DNA from: Lycorma delicatula
Lineage: Eukaryota > Arthropoda > Insecta > Hemiptera > Fulgoridae
Assembly: GCF_047948215.1 (NCBI RefSeq)
Contig: NC_134460.1
Location: 125,005,324-125,069,323, forward strand
DNA length: 64,000 nucleotides
Reading direction: 5' to 3'
The notes beneath the pieces were generated by a model that did not search any database, was not told the origin of the DNA, and was given only the letters and a program-made list of their open reading frames with translations. Shown here one piece after another: positions 13,166 to 23,935 of this stretch; position 1 is the first letter of the stretch; each line of letters begins with the position of its first letter. The position numbers were made by a program, and so were the translations under genes.

Positions 13166-13463
13166 ACCCACCGGGTTGGTTTACTGGTGAACGCATCTTC
13201 CCAAATCTGCTGATTAGGAAGTCGAGAGTTCCAGCGTTCAAGTCCTAGTAAAGTCAGTTATTTTTACACGGATTTGAGTACTAGAACGTGGATACCGTTG
13301 TTCTTTGATGGTTGGGTTTAAATTAACCACACATCTCAGGAATGGACGAACTGAGACTGTACAAGACTTATACTTCATTTACACTCATACATATCATCCT
13401 CATTCATCATCTGAAGTATTATTTGAAAGGTAATTACCGGAGGCTAAACAGGAAAAAGAAAGG
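13166..13463 (+). mobile_element. SINE2, full-length copy
   Basis: tRNA-derived short retroelement of about 298 bp, transcribed by RNA polymerase III and moved by a LINE's machinery. The tRNA-like head is visible: a box A-like ggttggtttactggtgaacg and a box B-like gttcaagtcct at about 13236. The body includes ggttgggttt, aaccacacatctcagg, gaactgagactgtaca and ggaggctaaacagg, and the tail is A-rich. The 12-bp duplication cattaattgtta flanks it exactly (13154-13165 and 13464-13475), which fixes both ends. Confidence 0.85.
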
Positions 13464-13475
13464 CATTAATTGTTA

Positions 13476-14049
13476 TTAAAAAAATAATATTTATCTTTCC
13501 CAATTTTGCCTTTCAAATTATGAATTATAAGGAAATTTCAAAATCGTTTTCGTAAAAAAAAAAACTTATAATACATTTTTCACATTATATTTAAAAAAAA
13601 GTATATCTCAACTATTGTTTTTTAATTAATTTTTATTTTTCAAACTTTAGCATTTCATGGCATTATCTGTTTTAAGCAATATATTTCACTTAGCTCAAAA
13701 ATATTGTCCTGTCTTTAGAATTCCACAATCTTCTAACTTAAAATCGTTTATAGAAGGAAGGTTCTGTATTAGACTAGTAAATATTTTTCTATTACAGTAA
13801 TGAATAATTATTAAAGTTATAAGTATTGGAATAATAATAATAACGATAATTCACGTAGTATTTTGTTTAAGTAAATCAATAATTAAAAGCCAAGTTTAAA
13901 TGATGCAATGTTCCTTAAATAACGTAATTTTGTAAACCGTATTTTAACTTAAAAGATTATCATTTGTAAGTGATTTTCCTTATTTACTCCTATAATAAGC
14001 TTTATTAATTCCTATGAAATAGTCTTTAATTACGAGTTGTATAAGATCT
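13476..14049. other. AT-rich intergenic sequence
   Basis: No recognisable feature. Confidence 0.5.
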
Positions 14050-14800
14050 TTTTACTTTCCCGGCGAATTTATCTGGATTGCAAATCTTTACGTTTAATGA
14101 TCCAACTGGGTTCATGTAGAACCTAGATGAACGTATGTAATGTATGTGTCACTCTGTTTTTGGCGTTATTTCAAGATTGATTGAACTGATTTTCTTCAAA
14201 TTTTGTTCAAATATTTATATGAATGTCATTTGTCATATTTAATTTTCAAAATTTGTTCACGGGGTGGGGGATATGACGAGAAAATCAATTTCGATTTTCT
14301 TCAGTGGCACATTTTTTACTTGCATTGCATGTTTGCTTTACTATTTTTAAAAATTGTGATTTAAAAAGAATAAATAAACTCCGGATCCTAAACATAAAAA
14401 AGTTTTTAGAAAAATTTTACGTTCTTGTTTTTAGCCTTTATTGAAGAGGTTGTTTGATTTAGAGAAGACTTCATTGACGCAAATTTGTTAAGCTTAACCT
14501 AAATATAATTAATTTTTATAACTTTAAGGGCAATTAAAATTTAAGTAAATTTGGACCCTATAATATACCCCGGAACTAGAATAAGAAGCAGTTGTATTTA
14601 TTTCTGTCATAAAAGATATACTTTTTTTTCCAATATTTTTGAACATTTCATGTATTTATTTTTTGTTTAGGATCACTTCTTTATAAAAGGTTTTTTACTA
14701 AATTATCGAGTACGGGAGCCCACAAAATCAAAAAACGTTTTATTTGAAATTTGGAAATTCTGATGCTTAAATTTTATTTTGATAATCATAATCAATAAAT
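14050..14800 (+). repeat. Possible dispersed repeat family A, copy 2
   Basis: The stretch opens with tttactttcccggcg, the same end-type as family A at 27.65 kb (reversed). It continues with sentence-like AT-rich sequence similar in character to copy 1. The match beyond the first ~20 bases is weak by eye, so membership is uncertain. Confidence 0.3.
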
Positions 14801-15957
14801 GAAAAAAAAAGGAAAAGATTTTTATTGATTGAATTGCGAAGACTTTCAAAGGTTTTGCAATGAAAAGCCGTGCAAGGTATTGTTTGACTTAACTGGCATA
14901 GCCGGGCAATATTTTATGAGCTTTTTTAAAATTCCCAGAATTCCTGCCTGAAGATTAATCATTAATTTTAAATTTCTGTTTTACTCAAAAATTTTTAGTT
15001 TTTTCGAAACGTTTCGAGTTTTTTAAACGTTCTTTTTATTATAGGATATTACTCTTCATTAAGAAATCTTTTTTTTAAAAGGACCTATGCGAGTTCGTAC
15101 ATAAAATAGTGTTTTAAACATTTTAATCTAGTAATTTTATTTGCTTATTGTAATGTTTGCGATAATACAGAGCAGTTGTTGTGTTAGATAACCTACCAGT
15201 AACATAGTGACAATTGATATTATTATCTTTTTTTATTGTGTTACTAAAATAAAAAAAAAATAAAAAGTTTTACTATAAATGAATTAGCTTTGACCATTCG
15301 TTTATTTTGATTTTATTAAAACCGTTTTACCTAGACTCTTTGTTTATTTTCTTTTTAGTTTAAAATTAAGAGTTAGTTACCTTTTAACTAATACATTGAA
15401 ATTAACGTTTGTTTCAGTTTTGCATATTAAATAAAACGATTTTGTCTCGTTTAATTGAAACTGTAGTGTCAAACTTTTATATTGTTTTTTTTTATTGACT
15501 TAATTACTGACGTAATAATTGCTAACTATTTGTTATGTTGCTTAAAAAGTTTTCCTTCCTTACACCTTTTATTTAAGTTTATTAAAATTAAAGCATTCCT
15601 ATTTTATTTATTTTGAATTTGGGTATTAACTCATAATTCTGAGATGTTGCAAAGGAGAGATACTGTAAACAGTTATTTATTATTTAGTTATTAAGTAAAC
15701 GTGTTTAACCAAATTTTAATTTCGTACATTTATATGAAATGTTTGTATATGAAAGGTATTTTTTTAAAAATAAGATAATTTCCCATACACGTAATACTTT
15801 ATTTAATACTACAGAAATTATTTGTTAGTTATTCAGTATATAATTTAATTCGTTATAATGTATCATTAAAGAAATACTTTTCAAAAGAAATTAATTTTTA
15901 ATGTAAAATAAAAAAATAATCAACGATAAAAAAATGAATTTTGACTTAAATGTGAAT
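14801..15957. other. AT-rich intergenic sequence
   Basis: No recognisable feature. Confidence 0.5.
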
Positions 15958-16460
15958 TTAGGCTCAGTTTTGGGTCCTGTCTCATACTGTTACTGCCGTC
16001 ATTCCGTGTGGGAATAGAGTTACTGTCGCTTCTTTTGCCGATGACACGACTATTGTGGCTGTTGATGACAATCCAACTGTGGTCTCAACATTCTACAATC
16101 TGGAAATGGAAATAATCCAATCACCAAGTGGGTAGGTACATGGAAGATGAGGGTTAATCAAGATAAGTCGAGGCATATGACCATATGACATTAGCATTAA
16201 AGAGAGGAGACTGTCCACGTGGTCCATCTTGATGGCATTTTATTTCCGTATACGTGGAAGGTTCATGTGAGGGAAAAAATAAAGCAATTTAATATGATAT
16301 TCGAGGAAAGGTACTGAAAAAATACGACGTTTCAGTATGAAATATGAACTTCGGCTAAACGCTCACGTTATCCGCTCGGCCGTAAACGTTTTAGCGACGG
16401 TGAGGATGTTAGAAGACTTAAGCGGCTACACTTTCTGGACCTTAGTAACTCTACAGTGTT
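15958..16460 (+). pseudogene. Jockey-clade LINE reverse transcriptase fragment (AT-rich family J2)
   Basis: Piece of the ORF2 reverse transcriptase of a non-LTR retrotransposon. The GSVLGPV turn begins at 15961. After a frameshift comes the catalytic block ASFADDTTIVAVDDNPTV at about 16028-16080, with both Asp of the FADD motif kept. Further frames give WVGTWKMRVNQDKS, then TWKVHVREKIKQFNM near 16250, the region just after the thumb. At least four frame changes and stops are present. The same family recurs at 17.75 kb and on the minus strand at 59.45-61.0 kb, where the equivalent block reads WKIHMREKKRQL. Confidence 0.75.
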
Positions 16461-17751
16461 AACATATCTGACGAGTTTTTTGCATTAATTTATTATTCAT
16501 TCCCTTCCTCTTTGTTTCTGTTATCACTTAATTTTTAATTTTTGTTATTTTTTCGTTTATTTTTTCTTTTCTAAGCGTTTCATAAATCTTTATTTTTATT
16601 TTTATTGTTATTATTTTCTACTGTGCTATCGATAGTACAATTCTTCAAAACTACCTTGTATACGTTCTGCGTTCTACTTTTCAAAGTTCTATTTAGTGAT
16701 AGTGTGTAAGTTTTGAGGAATTTCAATGGGGAGTTCTTTTTAATGTGAATTTGTATGATATAATTTATTTAAGGTTCCTATAAAAATGTAATCGATTGTA
16801 AATAATTGAAACAGAAAAAAGTGAAAAGTTTTAAACTTTATTATTAATTCAAAGAAGAAAATTAAAAATATTTCAACATCCTTGATAATTAGGATACGTA
16901 CCATTAAAACATTGTATCTGATAACACTTTACTAAATCGAATTCTATAATAATAAATTTAAATTTTTAAATGTATACATAAATGCAGTATATGTAGATTA
17001 TAAATATATCACAAAATTACGACAAATGAGTAAATTCTCTTGCGTATTTATAGTTAAATATGATGCAGTGTTAACATTAAATTAGAAACGAAATTGTTGT
17101 TCGATAGTTCAACTGAGTAAAAAGATTATATTTTTGTGTTTGATTTTACAAAATATTTATTCTTTCTGTAAATTTATGTTACACTGGATTAAATATAACA
17201 ATATGTTAGTTCGCTTTATTAAAATCCCTTCTGTAAATAAAACTCGATAAACAAATGCTAATTTCAATTGTTAAACAACTGCAATCATGAATTATTAAAG
17301 AAATTTCAATAATAAATATTTATATAAATGAATAATTTACAAACATGACTTACGAAGGAATGTAAACAATTTCTCACCTATTTTTATGAAATAAAACGAA
17401 ACTAAAATTCAGAACTAATATAATCCCACTATACTTTAAACTACAAGCTTTACGCTGGGAATTTTCGTAGTGAAAACTAAAAACTTTAAAGTTAGTATAA
17501 AACATAATCTCTACCACCCAGGATAATTTTCTTCCTGGAGAGTTGAGTGATGTGAAGTATACTGTAAGCTAACGTCTTGTTTTTTCTTTCGTTTGGACTT
17601 CTTTTATTATTTCTTATTTATAAATACTTATTTTTTATTTAAAGCTGTTTTAACTTTAACTTATCAGTTTTTTCGTGTTTAATTATTTAAACAATTTTTT
17701 TTTCCATAGTTTGTTTAGTCGTATCAACGGTAAAATTCATGTCATGATTAT
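16461..17751. other. AT-rich intergenic sequence
   Basis: No recognisable feature. Confidence 0.5.
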
Positions 17752-17830
17752 GAAAGCTAGTTCATGTGAGGGAAAAGAGAAAGCAATTTAAGATGAAGTT
17801 CAACGAAACCTAGTGGTGTATATTATGTAA
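17752..17830 (+). pseudogene. Short J2 LINE fragment
   Basis: This 80-bp stretch matches 16260-16315 closely (ttcatgtgagggaaaa, then aaagcaattta). It is a second scrap of the J2 family's post-catalytic region, 1.5 kb from the first and in the same orientation. Confidence 0.6.
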
Positions 17831-17884
17831 CTAATCAATGTTTATTGGTTTTTTGCGCAATTCCATAAGGGATTTCACGTAAGT

Positions 17885-18200
17885 AAAACCGCTAAATTAA
17901 GTTCTTCATTCCGCTATAAAAGAGAAACTGCAACAGTCTTTGGGTGAGTAAACCCTTTACATCTGAACCCAGATATTGGCGACAAATAGACCCGAACATT
18001 GGGCAATCTATGAATAAGTGATTTACGGACCATTTTCCACTGCACGCCTGAGGAGAGCCAAATAGATGGGCGTGGGTTAGCTTGGTGTACCGGATACTCG
18101 GTTAATTATAATCGGAGGCCATTTGTTGCTGCTCTCTTGGTAGCCTCATCAACGCGTTCATTTAAATAAATTAAACGCGTTCAATTTATTTAAACTCTTG
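17885..18200 (-). pseudogene. LINE C-terminal RNase H and zinc-knuckle fragment
   Basis: Minus-strand reading gives NERVDEATKRAA near 18150, the last helix and active-site region of the RNase H domain found in I-type LINEs. A frameshift follows, then LTHAHLFGSPQACSG, VNHLFIDCPMF and YLGSDVKGLLTQRL, the usual Cys/His C-terminal tail. These LINE RNase H domains remove the RNA strand during second-strand synthesis. The rest of the element is missing. An imperfect inverted duplication at 18161-18194 (12-bp arms tttaaataaatt) sits at its 5' edge. Confidence 0.6.
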
Positions 18201-21150
18201 TGAAGGTGTCATAGATAATTTGAATGATGTTTTCAGATCGACTGTAGAGCTCAAGTTCAAGACACTCGGTCATTTATTATTAGGAAACTGCGTCACTACT
18301 TAAAACATTTATTTTAAACCACTCTCTTAATTTATCTCTATAATGCTCAAGGTTAGACTTGATAGTAACGTTAAAAACATCTAAGATGAGATGCTTATTT
18401 TTTTTTAATGGTATAATAATTTTTATAAGTAATTTGTCTCACGTCGGGTCACCTACTATCCTTATGGATCTAACATTCGTCGTATATATTTTTATATTAA
18501 TATTTCCTTACAATTCGTTTACATTTTACATTTAATTATGTTTCATTAATATAATGATTACTTAAAAATCGGAATGTGAATTTAATTCTTGTGTTTTAAT
18601 AAATGTAAACGATTCTTGAATGTATTCTGTAATTTTTATTCCAGTAATCGTTTAACACGGCTTATTTTATATTATATATAATATTCTTAACACATTTTTC
18701 TTTGTTAAAATAATGATTTTACGTGATCATTAGAATTTTTCAGTAAACAATTTGGTGTTTTTGAGACCATTTGTAGTTAAAATTTTTTTAAATCTAAAAA
18801 TACATAATTGTACCTAAAAATACGAAAATCTAAAATACATATTAATTTTAATTCGGATTCATATTAAGAAAATTAAAACGCCTCTAATAATTAAGGTGGC
18901 GGGATGCAACGTCGACTTATTGATTGTCTATGCAGAAAACATATATTTACGTATATTTCAATCGATTGTTGTTTATTTGTTAAATTTTATTTTTTCCTTG
19001 GACATAATTTTATTTAAAATTTGTTATTCTAAATTACTATTATTATTATTATTAATTACGTTTTTAACTAAAGTGTTAAATACTTACTAAAGTGGTTAAG
19101 TACTATTTGAAACTATTTACATCTAATACGACGTCCTGTTAAGAGCTTCTGTTCTCCAATCAATTACTTAGTTTAATCCGTAAACTTTCTAACTTGTCGA
19201 AACATTCATATTTCAACAAAATAATTAGTTGAGGTAATAATTATTTTGAAAACTATGAATATATATATATATATATATACACAACCATTTAAAAAAACGT
19301 TGTAACACAGCCTTTTAATTTTAATTATATTTATATGAATGATGTTACTCGCCGTGAAAGAAATAGTTTGTCTTTGAAGAGATATTTCTTAGGAATTTCG
19401 TGATGAAAAAATTAAGTTTTATTCGGTATACTAAATCTTATTCTACTTAACTTTGTTATTCTTAGAACATTATAGATAAATTCATTTTATTTGAATAAAA
19501 CCTGTAAAATATATAAAAATTACATAAAAAATCCACACCCTTTTTTTCACCTCTTTTCACGTAGCGCAATATTCTGTGTTTCACACCTCGTTAAGAGCTA
19601 AATGTTTTTAAGTTATTTCTTTAGATCTGAGTAAATACTGGAAATTAACTTTACCATTAATTCTTCATATATTATGTTACATTCGTAATTTTACAATTTC
19701 ATGTAATAGGGAAAAAAGGTTCACGAAGGAAAGAAAGGAGAAATTCTAATAATTCCGAAATCATTGATTATTAAGCAGCAAAATAAGTGTTCTGAAATGT
19801 GTGACACGAACACTATTCCAGGTTTTTGAAACTTTTTTTTTGCAGACGTTTTAGATTTTCAGAAATTTTTCTTTTCTTTAATACTTTTTCCATCCCTTTA
19901 TAAAAGATATGATTCAGTGAAAAAACAATTTTATTAAAAATTGAGACGAAATAATTTCTTTTATATATATAGCTGCCACATTTTAACCGATCGTCGATTT
20001 TAAATACATAAACGACACGTAAAATTCTGTTCTTAGATGTACTTGATCATAATTATTAATCTATTATTTTTAAGAAAGTCACCAAACCTTTTCATTGAAC
20101 ACCTGAGAAAACATTCAGTAATGGAATACTTAATACAAATAAATGTAGTCAACTCCTACATTTTTTCTTCTGATAGCCGTTCACAGCAATATTGTAAAAA
20201 AGTATTCATATGTTTGTTAAGAGGTATTAAAAAAAAAAGATTTTTTTTCTTGACGCATAGTAATAAGAAAATCATTACCGAGCAATCTTGTACTCTTTTA
20301 ACTAGAACTGCTTCAAACAAAGCATTCAGTTGCATTAAATATTTTAATTATTAATTTCCAGTTTATTCAGTAGTGGTGTTTGTTAAGAAAGTCTCTTTAC
20401 TGTAAATTCATCAAATTTTTATGTGTATATAACAGGGCGCGAGCGCAAGTGTGTGTACGCCGTGTGGAGATGCCAATAGTAAAAAATTTTCCTCGAAGTT
20501 CATCATTCTGTGATGTTAAAATTTAGATGAACATTATGAATATAAATTTTATACGGTGCTATAAAATGTTATATTATATAATTTTAAACTAGGATGAATT
20601 GTATATATCTGTAGCAGTATAAAAGGCATTACATTCATGTGACACATAAAAATATACCAATTTATAATAAAAAATTCTTTGAAAATAAAAAGTGTCGCTA
20701 AATTGCTCAATTTTTTTCCGTATTATGTTTTTGTGATAAAATATTTTGAGTAATGCAACTACGTGAACCAAGAAGGAAGGTATTTTATTGGATTTCGATT
20801 ATAGTTTAGAAGGTTGAAGTTTTAGTGTGGATCTTGAGCAGGCTGTCATTAAAGTGCAATTTGGTGTGAGAGAGCATTCCCGGAAGGGCGATCTATCCAT
20901 ATTGAATTGATCTTTGTACAGTTTTCTAGTCCCTCTATTTTATATCTTCTTTATTCTTTTCCTCTTTTTTCTCTCTATTGTTCCTAATTTTTTGCAACTT
21001 CCAAATGTTTTGTCATCATTAAAATGATAGACATTTTTTTCAGCTTTAATATAAAAATTCCTTACGAGAAGATCATTTTTATTAAACGTATTAGTTTTAA
21101 ATAAGTAATTAAAATTATTTTATTTAGAATCATTTCATCTACACACGCGC

Positions 21151-21181
<31 letters not shown>

Positions 21182-21267
21182 ACACACAGAAACATATGTA
21201 ACTATTTTATAAAATTATGTATTTAAATTTTTCTATTCAAATTTAATTAATAGGCAGTGTTAATTTA
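18201..21267. other. AT-rich region with microsatellites, no gene seen
   Basis: Contains a (TA)n run at about 19258-19279 and a (CA)n run at 21141-21188. Open frames here have low-complexity translations. The stretch at 20810-20960 is less AT-rich but matches nothing I recognise. Confidence 0.5.
21141..21188. repeat. (CA)n microsatellite
   Basis: About twenty CA units with CG interruptions at the left edge. Confidence 0.9.
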
Positions 21268-21520
21268 GCACTAAATAGGCATCGCGGTTAAAAATCGGGT
21301 TACCTGTAAAATCTGCTTTTTAAAACAGCTGATTTTCTGAGGTTCAAATCCTAGTAAAGTTAAATTACTTTTATACGGATTTTAATACTAGACAGTAAAT
21401 ATCAACTGTTGTACTTTGATGGTTGGGGTTCAGTTAAGCACACATCTTAATAGTCGGCCTGAATCTGTACAAGACTACACCAAATTTACATGTTATATTC
21501 ATATATCATCCTCTTATCAT
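21268..21520 (+). mobile_element. SINE2, old divergent copy
   Basis: Recognisable blocks are ggttcaaatcctagtaaag (box B and following), ttatacggatttt, actttgatggttggggtt, cacacatctta and ctgtacaagactacac. It is much more diverged than the 13.2 or 42.0 kb copies, and the 3' end fades out. No target duplication was found. Confidence 0.7.
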
Positions 21521-21850
21521 TGGTACGTGGTTGATTTTAATTATTGTTCACAAGTTGAACAGATTGCAACTTATACGTTAGGAATAAAAGAAAAAAAATC
21601 ATTAATGAGTCGAAAGAGTTTGGAATATATTGTTGCAAGACCGATATAACGGACCTGACTTACAGATTCCTGACAATTAAGAAGAAAGTAGTAGAAAATA
21701 AAATAATGGTAGGAATCCAGAAAGGGGCTAAAAGGAACCTTTTTTAGTAAAGTTAACAGGTCCGTTTAACACAATGATCCTTTGTAATACTGCCTATTGA
21801 TACCTGACACACCTAAACAAATGTTGCTCCGTGAGAAGAGTTACCGGGCC
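21521..21850. other. Unassigned sequence
   Basis: Transition into the GC-rich island. I see nothing to name. Confidence 0.5.
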
Positions 21851-22380
21851 AGGGTAGAAATGCATGGGAATGAAAGGACTCGGTCGGTCGTTCTCACGCT
21901 TTGAGTTGGTTTCGGTTCGGCAGGTAAAGAAAATAGGAATGGAATGGAATGCAAAGTTGACGGGAGTTTATTTCTCCCTACTTATCGCAGAACCTGGACA
22001 GAGTCCCTTGCTGTGGATCATTCTAATCGGGCTTGTTTTTTTTTTTAAAGGGTTATTTTATATAGCGGGTCTAATATTTTCAAGTTTTGGTTATTATTAT
22101 TTAGTTAATTTAAGACGGATTTAATTGCATTCCAATCCGTTGTTGAACCAGCGTTATCGAACCCATTTAATGGGCCGACCGCCGAAGGCTAGGCTTATGA
22201 AGCCTGTCCTCCCGACGCAATTCCCCTTCAGACCGTCTACTGAAGTCCTTTCGGTGCTAACGCTTAATAGGCTAGCAGGAATACGCCACAACGGGGCACT
22301 AACTATAAGGAGGGAGCAATGCGACCCCTACTCCGGAGGAGTCGCAATTGCTGGTTTATTTTTATCTAACTAGTAAGTTT
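21851..22380. other. GC-rich segment, probably retroelement-derived, unidentified
   Basis: Base composition is far above the surroundings. A plus-strand frame at 22125-22373 encodes 82 residues and a second frame covers 21864-22124; neither resembles a family I know. On the minus strand there is an A run at about 22037-22047 and an aataaa-like signal near 22365. This could be the 3' UTR of a minus-strand retroelement. It is contiguous with the Jockey/R1 block and may belong to it. Confidence 0.35.
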
Positions 22381-22421
22381 TAGAAAGGAAAGGTTGTGTA
22401 GAAGTTCTTCATCCACTTCTG

Positions 22422-22616
22422 TTATGGCTGCCTTCCAGGACGCATCTCTGCTGGGCTCTGTTCCGGACTCCAGTCCGTGATGTTGGGATGAGTAGAGGGT
22501 CTTCCTTCTTCTTCATCTTCTCCCTCTTCTTCTTCCGAAGACCTCTTCATTCTTCTTTGGCCTGCACTTTCCAAGAATTGGCAGTAACCGAAGTTACATG
22601 CCGTTAACCTTGACAT
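22422..22616 (-). CDS. Hypothetical acidic small ORF
   Basis: A 64-codon frame from an ATG at 22616. It has a short Cys-containing start (MSRLTACNFGYCQF), then a run of Glu/Asp (SSEEEEGEDEEEG), then a Pro/Ser-rich end. The sequence upstream on this strand (22617-22760) is pyrimidine/GC-rich with three copies of a gctgctgggc-type decamer, like a retroelement 5' leader. It could be the N-terminus of an LINE ORF1 cut off after 64 residues, or the first coding exon of a host gene. I cannot choose between these, and no function is assigned. Confidence 0.3.
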   Translation of the reverse strand: MSRLTACNFGYCQFLESAGQRRMKRSSEEEEGEDEEEGRPSTHPNITDWSPEQSPAEMRPGRQP

Positions 22617-22949
22617 TCCCGAGGCCCCGAAGGGCTGAACGGGGGAAAGTGCAGGTATCTTCGTTCTTCCGTGCTGTCAGTGGCTGCTGGGCAGGTGACT
22701 GCTGGGCTGATGGCTGCTGGGCTCGTTCCCTCTTTCTTCTTTCTTGAAAGGAAAGGAAGGTAATAGGGAACTTACAAAATGGTGATACCTATTCGCGATC
22801 GCGGTTTTGGGGCGGCGATTTTCTTAGAAGAAGTAAACAGAAATTATTCACTCTACGTAATTATTAACCTTCAGACACACGTGTTTCCGAGAAGGGGTTG
22901 GGGGGACCGCGTGGCCGCAGTGAAGAAACCATTTGTTTTTGTGGTGGCT

Positions 22950-23240
22950 GTTGGGGTCTGCAACAAAAGAAGCAGAACACACACACACACGAATAAAAAA
23001 ATAAAAAAAATAAAAAATAAAAAAATAAAAAATAAAAATTTGATTTTTACTTTCCTTTGGACTGGCAGGATGAGAGGATGGAAAGGCCGTTTCCCAAGAC
23101 GACACGACGAGTCGTTCCACATCCACGTTTCTCCTGTTTCTGAAACAAGAGAAACAGAACAAAACACACGCGGAAAAAATAAAAAAAATAAAAATTTTGA
23201 CCGCGTTTTTGTTTTATGCGCGACTTACCGTATTTGAAGT
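22950..23240 (-). other. Duplicated T-rich tract plus possible splice signals
   Basis: Read on the minus strand, two segments about 175 bp apart share the same order: a (T)nA tract, a GTGT run, gttctg-cttct, then a tttcag or ttgcag followed by GC-rich sequence of 85-100 nt. A strong donor-like acggtaagt lies at about 23222-23230 and gaaagtaaaaa at about 23050-23060. This has the look of two small introns with short exons between, or of a segmental duplication. No protein can be assigned to it. Confidence 0.3.
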
Positions 23241-23318
23241 CTTCAGACTATATAACACGCGAAAATTAAGCACTCGCGACACCGGAAACGCCTCTGACGC
23301 GCTATTCCGTTTATGGCT

Positions 23319-23419
23319 CATGCGATATGGAGACCCCTAAGGGTCTCCATATCGCATGTTTGATATGGAGACCCTTAGGGGTCTCCATATCAAACAAACC
23401 AGGCTTAGGCCTGGTTTGT
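23319..23419. repeat. Three consecutive perfect hairpins
   Basis: Hairpin 1 is 23319-23358 (18-bp arms, loop ctaa). Hairpin 2 is 23358-23395 (17-bp arms, loop ttag). Hairpin 3 is 23394-23419 (11-bp arms, loop ttag). Hairpins 1 and 2 share the 13-bp arm gatatggagaccc, alternating with its complement, so four arms can pair in several ways. The block lies just downstream of the Jockey ORF2 C-terminus, where the element's 3' UTR should be. Confidence 0.95.
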
Positions 23420-23445
23420 CGATTCTCGGCTCCCGCACCGCACCA

Positions 23446-23756
23446 TCACGGTGGTTCGTCCAGTACGGCGTGAGGCCGCTTCCTTACAACTGTCGGGGTT
23501 GGGTCCTCTCGGCAGATGTCCTGAAGATGACTGTGTTCGGACACAGCCGCTCTCCCGAACAGTCTGCGCGCCTGCGCCACCCCCACCTCGGACACAGATT
23601 GAAATCTCGCATCAGATCGGAGAGTGGCGTTCCTGACGAACCACGGAGCTCCAAAGATCGTCCGCAACGCGATGTTTTGGACGGCCTCGATCTTCTTTTG
23701 AAGCGAGGAGCTCAACACTGCCCCCCATGCCGGGTAAGCATATGTTAGAATCGGAC
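23446..23756 (-). pseudogene. Jockey ORF2 C-terminal part, out of frame with the rest
   Basis: Continuation of the ORF2 product after the palindrome-induced frameshift. It reads CPILTYAYPAWGAVLSSSL, then KIEAVQNIALRTIFGAPWFV and a stop at 23446. The PILTYAYPAWG and RxxxxAPWFVRN blocks are the conserved C-terminal region after the reverse transcriptase in Jockey-clade elements. It is separated from the main frame only by the inverted 23-nt arm at 23757-23779, so this was one reading frame in the ancestor. The length is normal for the family's C-terminus. Confidence 0.85.
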
Positions 23757-23802
23757 AGCTACTCATTTTTCGGCTGTACGTACAGCCGAAAAATGAGTAG
23801 CT
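23757..23802. repeat. 46-bp perfect palindrome inside Jockey ORF2
   Basis: The two 23-nt arms (agctactcatttttcggctg plus tac, and its complement) meet with no spacer. Read on the minus strand the first arm (23802-23780) fits the Jockey coding sequence (LLIFRLYV). The second arm is its reverse complement, breaks the frame and brings an in-frame TAG at 23759-23761. The bases that follow (tgt ccg att) rejoin conserved coding sequence. Confidence 0.95.
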
Positions 23803-23935
23803 TAGTTGCCAGTGGGTACGGGCTGGCACTGTTCAGCACTGGGTATAGCGAGGCTCTGGCGGCCTTAGCCCTCCGGGTCGCATAATTTACATGTTCGCCG
23901 AAGGTAAGCCGCCTGTCCAACACCACCCCCAGGTA

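Noticed and set aside
20037..20354. 105-codon frame, candidate small gene
   Set aside because: Composition typical of AT-rich random sequence, no motif, no homologous copy.
22125..22373. 82-codon plus-strand open frame in the GC-rich island
   Set aside because: No family resemblance. It lies opposite the strand of all retroelement coding here, and GC-rich DNA keeps frames open by composition.
22779..23237. 152-codon plus-strand frame
   Set aside because: It runs through A-rich low-complexity tracts (long Lys/Asn/Ile runs) and across the intron-like segments of the other strand.
23319..23419. Telomere-repeat insertion suggested by ttag/ctaa loops
   Set aside because: Only single partial motifs in hairpin loops, with no tandem array.
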